Source of the DNA: UBA6770 sp965661115
Lineage (GTDB): Bacteria; Bacteroidota; Bacteroidia; Flavobacteriales_G; Salibacteraceae
Length of the DNA stretch: 10,871 nucleotides
Assembly (NCBI GenBank): GCA_965661115.1
Contig: CBFICO010000084.1
Span: 1 to 10,871 of the forward strand
Direction of reading: 5' to 3'
Positions 6,646 through 10,871 of this stretch are shown piece after piece. Position numbers and translations under genes: made by a program. A model generated the notes under the pieces. The model searched no databases. It was not told the origin of the DNA and saw only the letters and a program-made list of their open reading frames with translations. The first letter of the stretch is position 1; each line of letters opens with the position of its first letter.

Positions 6646-7286
6646 ACTTACTAGCAAACATAATTTTATTGGACTCTGATGCAGTCCGACTATTTGGAAT
6701 AAAACTTTTTAACGACGATTTATATGAGTTGCTTTTCCGTCTTGGTTTAAACCTGGTGGTGAGTTATTGGATAATTCTAAAAGTATACAAAGCCACACGA
6801 AAAGACAGTGAATACCTTTTTAGCTACTTGGTTTTTAGTCCTATGGTATTTTTTATATGCCACCTTTTTGCTTCTACCAAACTGAGTATTGGTTTTGCCT
6901 TTGGGTTGTTTGCAGTTTTCTCCATCCTAAGGTACCGAACCACCACCATTCCAGTAAAGGAAATGACTTACATGTTTGTCATAATTGGAATAGCTGTACT
7001 GAATGCCATATCTACCAAAAAGGTTAGTTATATCGAAATTTTCTTCACCAACTTCTTTGTGCTTGGATTGATGTACTTCTTAGAGAGTTACATACTAAAC
7101 ACTGGCATAGAGATTAAAAATGTGATGTACGAAAAGATTGAAAACATAAAACCGGAAAATGAACAATTGCTCATAAGCGACTTGGAAGATAGAATGGGCA
7201 GACCCGTTGAACGCGTGGAGCTTATTGAGGCTGACTATTTAAAAGATTCAGCAAAAATTAGAGTGTTCTTTAAAAAGCAGAAATAG
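6642..7286 (+). CDS. DUF4956 inner-membrane protein
   Basis: A 214-residue protein with about five hydrophobic segments (roughly 31-49, 58-77, 82-96, 107-123, 131-150) and a soluble C-terminal domain (about 155-214), probably cytoplasmic. The family signature is GLFAVFSILRYRT (88-100) followed by IPVKEMTYMFVIIGIAVLNA (103-122), typical of DUF4956. No biochemical function is established for the family. Its recurrent pairing with VTC-domain proteins suggests that it acts with the polymerase, for example in anchoring, regulation or export of the product (inference). The charged FSILRYRT and PVKEM stretches close to the membrane are the most likely functional core. The start overlaps the VTC stop by 4 bases, implying coupled translation. 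Confidence 0.87.
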   Translation: MNLLANIILLDSDAVRLFGIKLFNDDLYELLFRLGLNLVVSYWIILKVYKATRKDSEYLFSYLVFSPMVFFICHLFASTKLSIGFAFGLFAVFSILRYRTTTIPVKEMTYMFVIIGIAVLNAISTKKVSYIEIFFTNFFVLGLMYFLESYILNTGIEIKNVMYEKIENIKPENEQLLISDLEDRMGRPVERVELIEADYLKDSAKIRVFFKKQK

Positions 7287-7287
7287 G

Positions 7288-7941
7288 TTGAAGTTATTGA
7301 AGAATATAGCACTGTTTTTATTGGTTGTATCTACTGGTTTTAGTGGATTATCTCAACAAAAAGATTTCCAGATATGGAGCGGAGCAGCTATTTCTAAAGA
7401 ATTCAATAAAAAACTAACCTTAGGTGCTGAGCTTCAATCTCGATTCGAAAACAACGCAAGTCAAATAGGCACCTACTTTACTGAGTTTTCTGCCAAATAC
7501 GTATTTGCTGACTGGTATAAACCAGGAGTGAATTACCGATTAACCCGCTGGGGAGAAGGCTTTGGAGCTAACCAACGATTTGATATTGACAACACACTCC
7601 GATTTAAAGCAAAAGATGAACGTTTTTATATTCGATTTCGGTGGCAACGCGAATTTTACCGAGGAGTATTGGCCGAAGACGACTTGCGCTTCCGTATAAA
7701 ATACGCACATAAATTCAGCAAAAAGTTCAGAATGTCGCTTGCCAGTGAGCACTTTTACACATGGGAATACGACGAAGGTTTTGCAAATTGGGGCCGTCAG
7801 CGCTATACCGCTGGAATGGAATATGAATTTGCTAAAAAGAATTCCTTTGAACTGTTTTACCGTTTTCAAAACGACTTAAACCAAGCCAATCCAGACAATG
7901 AATTTATTATAGGCATTGGTTATGAACTAGAGTTGGATTAG
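7288..7941 (+). CDS. DUF2490 family protein, predicted outer-membrane beta-barrel
   Basis: A 217-residue exported protein. The only start that keeps the signal peptide (MKLLKNIALFLLVVSTGFSGLSQ) is the TTG at 7288, one base after the upstream stop, which suggests translational coupling. The mature part alternates polar and hydrophobic residues as in membrane beta-strands: LTLGAELQSRFENN, FYIRFRWQREFYRG, LRFRIKYAHKFSKKF, RYTAGMEYEFAKKNSFELFYRFQNDLN, ending FIIGIGYELELD. This matches the DUF2490 family of small Bacteroidota outer-membrane proteins, which have no firm function. It is the last gene of the operon; a terminator candidate lies about 120 bases downstream. It may supply the outer-membrane component of the VTC/DUF4956 module (inference from position only). 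Confidence 0.85.
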   Translation: MKLLKNIALFLLVVSTGFSGLSQQKDFQIWSGAAISKEFNKKLTLGAELQSRFENNASQIGTYFTEFSAKYVFADWYKPGVNYRLTRWGEGFGANQRFDIDNTLRFKAKDERFYIRFRWQREFYRGVLAEDDLRFRIKYAHKFSKKFRMSLASEHFYTWEYDEGFANWGRQRYTAGMEYEFAKKNSFELFYRFQNDLNQANPDNEFIIGIGYELELD

Positions 7942-7973
7942 GCTACAAAATCGAAAAATTTCTCTTCATTTTA

Positions 7974-8046
7974 ATCGTCATTCCGTAAGCTTAGTTGAGT
8001 AGTTTTTTGAAAAAAATCGTAAGGAAACTGCTGTGCGGAATCTCAT
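7974..8046 (+). repeat. Dispersed repeat A (GTCATTCC...GAATCTCAT)
   Basis: Begins ATCGTCATTCCG and ends GCGGAATCTCAT, with outer arms ATTCCG (7980-7985) and CGGAAT (8036-8041) in inverted orientation. Bases 7974-8037 have a diverged direct copy at 8173-8241. The end GAATCTCAT (8038-8046) faces its inverted copy ATGAGATTC at 8100-8108. Confidence 0.65.
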
Positions 8047-8059
8047 TTCGGTACCATAC

Positions 8060-8081
8060 AAGTGTTTCGGCACTTTTTTTT
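8060..8081 (+). terminator. Rho-independent terminator of the 4373-7941 operon
   Basis: AAGTGT (8060-8065) and GCACTT (8070-8075) pair over six positions, one of them G-U, around the stable tetraloop TTCG. The stem runs directly into eight T residues (8074-8081). This is the standard layout, about 120 bases after the DUF2490 stop. Confidence 0.65.
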
Positions 8082-8099
8082 GGTTATTCTTGATTAAGT

Positions 8100-8160
8100 A
8101 TGAGATTCTCGACTGGTCCTTCTTCCCTGCCTGTTCGGCAGACAGGCTCTCTGGAATGAC
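8100..8160 (-). repeat. Dispersed repeat B, inverted orientation
   Basis: On the minus strand it begins GTCATTCC and ends GAATCTCAT, the same ends as repeat A but with an unrelated centre. The centre holds a hairpin at 8126-8146 (CCTG-C-CTGT, loop TCG, GCAG-A-CAGG, one mismatch). Repeats A and B are arranged tail to tail around the terminator. Confidence 0.6.
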
Positions 8161-8172
8161 TTAGTTTAAAAT

Positions 8173-8241
8173 ATCGTCATTTCTTTAGATTAGATGAGTC
8201 GATTTTGTAATTAAAAAAAATCGTAATGAATCTTCTATACG
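8173..8241 (+). repeat. Dispersed repeat C, diverged direct copy of A
   Basis: Aligns with 7974-8037 over its whole length. Shared blocks include ATCGTCATT, a TAG-TGAGT core, a T-run plus A-run, and ATCGTAA-GAA-CT-CT-T-CG. By eye the ends match at 17 of 22 positions, with one indel of a few bases in the A/T run. The terminal motif is degraded to GAATCTTC. Confidence 0.55.
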
Positions 8242-8256
8242 TCTGCTGTGGCGAAC

Positions 8257-8335
8257 ACTCAGGATGACATGACCATCGTTAGTACTCGAAAACAACTTTA
8301 TTCATTAGTACTCAACCAGCAATGTCATCCTGAGT
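8257..8335. repeat. 14-bp perfect inverted repeat with internal direct repeat
   Basis: ACTCAGGATGACAT (8257-8270) and ATGTCATCCTGAGT (8322-8335) are exact reverse complements separated by 51 bases. The spacer contains TTAGTACTC twice in direct orientation (8279-8287, 8305-8313). The arms carry GTCATCCTGAG, a variant of the GTCATTCC terminus of the other repeats. Confidence 0.7.
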
Positions 8336-8381
8336 TTCAGCGTTAAGCTGAAGTATCGAACGAGACATTGCGGAAATCTTG
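8323..8381 (+). repeat. Dispersed repeat D (GTCATCCTGAG type)
   Basis: Begins TGTCATCCTGAG and ends GCGGAAATCTTG. It contains a 6-bp hairpin TTCAGC/GCTGAA (8336-8341, 8347-8352) with loop GTTAA. The ends resemble the GTCATTCC...GAATCTCAT family, with changes. Confidence 0.45.
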
Positions 8382-8401
8382 TAAAAAGCTAAAGTGAATT
8401 T

Positions 8402-8429
8402 GTCGAACGCGATGAAATCGCGCACGAGC
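8402..8429 (+). repeat. Dispersed hairpin repeat, copy 2
   Basis: Begins GTCGAACGCGAT and ends ATCGCGCACGAGC. It has a perfect 6-bp stem CGCGAT/ATCGCG (8408-8413, 8417-8422) with loop GAA. Its flanks match the inverted copy at 716-744 exactly, and the inner stem pair differs by a compensatory change. Confidence 0.7.
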
Positions 8430-8436
8430 TATGATT

Positions 8437-8460
8437 AGATTCCTGCCTACGTGGGAATGA
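8437..8460 (-). repeat. Short palindromic repeat, second copy of the 3467-3493 element
   Basis: Bases 8438-8460 match 3470-3492 at 20 of 23 positions; the differences are transitions. The stem is kept through G-T pairs (ATTCCTGC with GTGGGAAT, loop CTAC). Confidence 0.65.
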
Positions 8461-8535
8461 AGTGAGGATTATAATAATGACTAATTATTTTTAGGTACAT
8501 TCCCTCTCCTACTGATTTCAATTAATATTGCAGAC

Positions 8536-9318
8536 GTGTTAGGCTTTATACACATAGACTTTCTAGACATACTAGACATCTTTTTGGTGGCTTGGCTGCT
8601 TTACCAATTATACCACATTGTTCGAGGCACTTTAGCCATCCGAATTTTTATGGGCTTATTTGGTATTTACCTGTTTTGGAAAATTGTAGAAGCCCTAAAC
8701 ATGGAATTGCTTTCAGAAATTTTAGGGCAGTTTATTGGTGTTGGGGTAATTCTATTAATTATCGTTTTCCAGCAAGAATTGCGCAAGTTTTTGCTCATGA
8801 TTGGAAACACCGACTTCATCAATAATCGAATTTTCAAGCAAAACCTGTTTCATTTTGGCGCCAGAGAAGAAAATGAATTGAGTTTAAATACAGAAGCCAT
8901 AGCAAAAGCTTGTATCCGAATGGCAAAGACCAAAACAGGTGCGCTAATCGTTATTTCAAATTCTCCAGATATCGATTTTTACATCGGAAGCGGAGAAATA
9001 CTGAATGCACGACTTAGCACCCGTCTTTTAGAAAACATTTTCTTTAAAAATTCCCCTTTACATGATGGTGCCGTTTTGGTTAGAAACAACACCATATTAG
9101 CTGCAAGCTGCGTTTTGCCAGTATCGGATAAAAAAGATTTACCATCAGATTTAGGTACTCGGCATAGAGCTGCATTAGGGGTTTCTGAAGAAACATCTGC
9201 TATTGCAATTTCAGTATCGGAAGAAACTGGTAAAATAGCCACAACTAAAAGCGGAGTTTTAAAACAAAACATTACCCCAGCCAATCTAAATGCCCATTTG
9301 CAGATGTTGCTGAAGTAA
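8536..9318 (+). CDS. cdaA: Diadenylate cyclase CdaA (membrane-bound c-di-AMP synthase)
   Basis: Makes cyclic di-AMP from two ATP. The product governs potassium, osmotic and cell-envelope balance. The 260 residues show the CdaA layout: about three N-terminal membrane segments (roughly 12-29, 35-53, 62-79), a short linker with QQELRKFLLMIG (79-90), then the DAC domain. The catalytic signatures are DGA (177-179, in SPLHDGAV) and RHR (209-211, in LGTRHRAALG); SEETGKIA follows near the C-terminus. The start is GTG at 8536, giving MLGFIHIDFLDILDIF, which agrees with the usual CdaA N-terminus. It is transcribed alone from a repeat-rich upstream region. In many Bacteroidota folP precedes cdaA, but not here. 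It converges with the interrupted barrel gene, with 13 bases between the stops. No CdaR partner is visible. Confidence 0.95.
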   Translation: MLGFIHIDFLDILDIFLVAWLLYQLYHIVRGTLAIRIFMGLFGIYLFWKIVEALNMELLSEILGQFIGVGVILLIIVFQQELRKFLLMIGNTDFINNRIFKQNLFHFGAREENELSLNTEAIAKACIRMAKTKTGALIVISNSPDIDFYIGSGEILNARLSTRLLENIFFKNSPLHDGAVLVRNNTILAASCVLPVSDKKDLPSDLGTRHRAALGVSEETSAIAISVSEETGKIATTKSGVLKQNITPANLNAHLQMLLK

Positions 9319-9331
9319 GAGCAACACTCTT
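9317..9331. terminator. Small bidirectional terminator candidate between convergent genes
   Basis: AAGAG (9317-9321) and CTCTT (9327-9331) pair around loop CAACA, with T residues to 9333 on the plus strand and a T-rich flank beyond the ACTT on the minus side. The hairpin fills the 13-base gap between the two stop codons. The 5-bp stem is weak. Confidence 0.35.
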
Positions 9332-10084
9332 TTAAAAATCATTTTGCTTTGGTTCCTCAGTATCAGTTTTAAAAGCACTGAAAGGAATCCTCAAACCAAG
9401 ATACCATGAAAAATAATCTCCATTGTTTGATACCTGAAGCTGCTGAATTGGTTGATTATTGTGAGAGTAGCTTACATCAATTTGCCCTACTCTGCGAAAA
9501 CCAGAGTAATAGCACAGCATGAAGTCCAAAAATACCTCCTTTTTCAAGCTCTATTCGAGCCCAATCCCAGCATTTAACAGGGTAAAATTTCGAGTAAAGC
9601 TTTTATTAGATACTTCCCATAATCTTAATGTATCCGAATATCTTTGAATATTTCCTTTGCCCTTTGCACCTAAACCGTATTCCGTATTAGAGCAAAAATG
9701 AACTCCTACTTCACTAACAAAAAACCATTTTTTATTCTCGCTGGTGATTTTAACCCGAACTGCAACTGGAATTTGGAAAGTTGTGGTATTGCTACTAACC
9801 TTAGAAAAGTTTGGTGATTGAGGCATCAAAAAAATGCCATAACCTTCGTTATAATACTTACGAGTAACACCAGATTCTATCGAAAAATAATCATTCAAGT
9901 TAAAACCAATTCTAAATCCAAAAGAACCTGAAATAACAGGGGTTTGAGCAATAATTGGGTCCCGTTTATTTACTATCCATTGATCAAAATCCAATCCGCT
10001 ATGTACGCCTATGTACACAATTTCCTGCGCAAGTCCAGCCCATGAAAGCGAGAAAAAAATTAAAAAAGCAAGGATTGATTTCAT
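9332..10084 (-). pseudogene. Outer-membrane beta-barrel protein gene interrupted by an in-frame TAG
   Basis: From the ATG at 10084 the frame encodes 177 residues: a signal peptide (MKSILAFLIFFSLSWAGLAQ) and a porin-like barrel with alternating strands (FGFRIGFNLNDYFSIESGV, TFQIPVAVRVKI, KWFFVSEVGVHF, FTLLNAGIGLE). A single TAG at 9553-9551 then stops translation. The same frame continues for 72 codons to a TAA at 9334-9332, and this part reads like the missing last strands (EVFLDFMLCYYSGFRRVG, YFSWYLGLRIPFSAF). No frameshift is needed, and the whole would be about 250 residues, normal for such barrels. It may be a recent nonsense mutation, a sequencing error, or (least likely) a read-through site. 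A TTG at 10093 could start three residues earlier. The ligand is unknown. Confidence 0.75.
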
Positions 10085-10102
10085 TTCGTTCAAAGAACGA
10101 AA
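10084..10102. promoter_or_regulatory. Perfect palindrome abutting the barrel-gene start codon
   Basis: TTTCGTTC (10084-10091) and GAACGAAA (10095-10102) are exact reverse complements around AAA. The structure begins at the first base of the ATG on the minus strand. It could be an operator or, in RNA, a hairpin that hides the start. No regulator is known. Confidence 0.4.
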
Positions 10103-10126
10103 AATTGAAAGGATATTGTATCTCCG

Positions 10127-10297
10127 CTAAGCCGGCGCCTTATCTATCTGAATCAACAAAGCATCTGCCTCTGCGTGCTTTCTGTCACTAGCTTTTCGGT
10201 CAATGGTGCTTAGTTTAAAGGCTTCTTGTAAAAGCTTTTTACGCTTGTCAATTAGTTTTTCTCTTTCTGACTTAGTTCTAAAAAATCTACCCAACAT
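10127..10297 (-). CDS. Lacal_2735-like small protein (DUF6435)
   Basis: A 56-residue protein from ATG 10297 to TAG 10127. It begins MLGRFFRTKSEREKLIDKRK, continues KLLQEAFKLSTIDRKASDRK, and ends HAEADALLIQIDKAPA. It is highly charged and helical, without a signal peptide. The order (short hydrophobic G-x-F start, KSEREKL, KLLQEAFKLSTIDRKASDRKxAEAD, xxLLxQI) matches the small Lacal_2735 family of Flavobacteriia, which has no known function. The start lies 6 bases after the stop of the ABC1 kinase gene, so the two are probably one transcript. The gap to the barrel gene is 42 bases and holds a palindrome. Confidence 0.75.
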   Translation of the reverse strand: MLGRFFRTKSEREKLIDKRKKLLQEAFKLSTIDRKASDRKHAEADALLIQIDKAPA

Positions 10298-10303
10298 AAT
10301 CTT

Positions 10304-10871
10304 CTACTTTACAAATTGATAATAGTTATTGACTTTAATGTCATTTGCCTTTAAGTCGTGGAGCAAATTGTACAACCCAAAAAAGGTTCTGTTGATATAT
10401 ATAAAATGCTTAGAGCCTCGGTTAGCATTCATTTTTCGCAGTTGTGTGTCTTTGGAGTAACGTTCACCCAGTTCGGCAATTCTTCCAAAAAACTTCTTAT
10501 CTGAAAAATCAAATACTTCGGAGTTAAACGGTCGTGTAAATAAGCTCAACAACTCGTGAAACATTTCAGTAAAGAACTCCTGTTCAGCAGCACTATCGGA
10601 GGGTTTTAAGATTTCTAACTCGAATAATTTTTGCTTGAATATTTCAGGGTTGTTGAAATTTTCTTCTTTGGCCAATTCGAAATACGGGATGTAAAAATCC
10701 TCTGGAACTGTTTTCATGCAACCGAAGTCCAGAACAACCAGTTCCCTATTGCTATTCACCAAAAAATTACCCGGATGCGGATCAGCATGTACCTTCTTTA
10801 GTATGTGCATTTGGTACATAAAAAAATCCCATAAGGCCTGCCCTATTCTATTGCCTTCTTCTTGGCTAAAC
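10304..10871 (-). CDS. ABC1/UbiB (AarF)-type kinase-like protein, C-terminal part
   Basis: The frame is open from the right edge to TAG at 10304, so about 188 C-terminal residues are seen; family members are usually above 400. The kinase-like core is clear: IGQALWDFFMYQM, then VHADPHPGNFLV (the catalytic-loop equivalent, with Asp and Asn ligands) and VVLDFGCMK (the DFG metal motif). The rest is a helical tail with ELLSLFTRPFNSEVFDF and a closing YQFVK. The UbiB/ABC1 family consists of atypical ATPases that support ubiquinone or menaquinone biosynthesis or lipid handling. Soluble and membrane-tail types exist; no C-terminal membrane segment is seen here. An ATG at 10819 lies inside the conserved core and is not the start. 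Confidence 0.88.
   Translation of the reverse strand, partial: FSQEEGNRIGQALWDFFMYQMHILKKVHADPHPGNFLVNSNRELVVLDFGCMKTVPEDFYIPYFELAKEENFNNPEIFKQKLFELEILKPSDSAAEQEFFTEMFHELLSLFTRPFNSEVFDFSDKKFFGRIAELGERYSKDTQLRKMNANRGSKHFIYINRTFFGLYNLLHDLKANDIKVNNYYQFVK

Larger units (their letters stand above)
7942..8535. other. Gene-free repeat-rich intergenic region
   Basis: About 600 bases between the DUF2490 gene and cdaA with no credible gene on either strand. It holds a terminator, at least five palindromic repeats with related ends in both orientations, and one copy of the hairpin repeat also seen at 716-744. After the last repeat (8460) come about 75 bases leading to cdaA; they contain TATTTTTA (8486-8493), one mismatch from the -7 consensus and the only promoter-like motif seen there. 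Confidence 0.8.

Noticed and set aside
7540..7869. 109-codon minus-strand frame inside the DUF2490 gene
   Set aside because: Antisense shadow with no family resemblance; the plus-strand frame has a signal peptide and operon context.
7942..8535. Repeat-rich region as a CRISPR array
   Set aside because: The repeats differ in length, orientation and spacing, with no uniform spacers and no cas genes nearby.
8592..9284. Further frames within cdaA on both strands (8592-8825 plus, 8979-9284 minus)
   Set aside because: They overlap the catalytic domain or membrane region of cdaA and show no protein-like features.
9551..9553. The TAG as a pyrrolysine or programmed read-through codon
   Set aside because: No supporting element is visible and the position in a barrel gene gives no reason for recoding; a nonsense change or sequencing error is simpler.
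9955..10191. 78-codon plus-strand frame across the barrel signal-peptide region
   Set aside because: Antisense to the barrel gene and part of the small Lacal_2735-like gene; composition is not convincing.

Overview
The window comes from a member of the Bacteroidota, most likely an aerobic Flavobacteriia-like organism. The evidence is the AT-rich sequence, weak Shine-Dalgarno signals, promoter-like TAnnTTTG motifs, and a set of families typical of that phylum: DUF6428 in an ars operon, a Lacal_2735-type small protein, a DUF4918/SMUG2-like glycosylase, DUF2490 and DUF4956 proteins, and many exported proteins with short signal peptides ending near Ala/Ser-x-Gln. The species cannot be named from the sequence.

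Layout. (1) 1-671, minus: 5' part of an exported surface protein that runs off the left edge. (2) 672-881: a hairpin-rich intergenic stretch. (3) 882-3322, minus: a complete four-gene arsenic operon, arsR - DUF6428 - arsC - acr3, with very tight spacing and a palindromic operator candidate overlapping the predicted promoter. (4) 3586-4260, minus: a SMUG-like uracil-DNA glycosylase family protein. (5) 4373-7941, plus: a compact five-gene operon. It encodes a secreted lamin-tail-domain (LTD) protein, a lipoprotein with an internal duplication, a VTC-domain polyphosphate-polymerase-like enzyme, a DUF4956 inner-membrane protein and a DUF2490 beta-barrel-like protein. A likely rho-independent terminator lies at 8060-8081. 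(6) 7942-8535: about 600 bp without a gene, packed with palindromic dispersed repeats. (7) 8536-9318, plus: the diadenylate cyclase CdaA. (8) 9332-10871, minus: C-terminal part of an ABC1/UbiB-type kinase (runs off the right edge), a 56-residue Lacal_2735-like protein, and an outer-membrane beta-barrel gene interrupted by one in-frame TAG.

How the genes may work together. In the ars operon, arsenate is reduced by a thioredoxin-type ArsC and the arsenite is extruded by Acr3 under ArsR control. In the 4373-7941 operon, a cytosolic VTC-type enzyme and a DUF4956 membrane protein sit with one periplasmic or surface lipoprotein, one secreted LTD protein and one predicted outer-membrane barrel. One protein for each envelope layer suggests a trans-envelope system built around an anionic polymer or phosphorylated product. 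That role is inference. The CotH kinase usually linked to VTC and DUF4956 genes is not in the window.

The most notable non-coding signal is a family of short repeats with shared ends (GTCATTCC ... GAATCTCAT) and different centres, found at 3467-3493 and several times in 7974-8460. A second hairpin repeat occurs at 716-744 and 8402-8429, and its two copies differ by a compensatory change in the stem.
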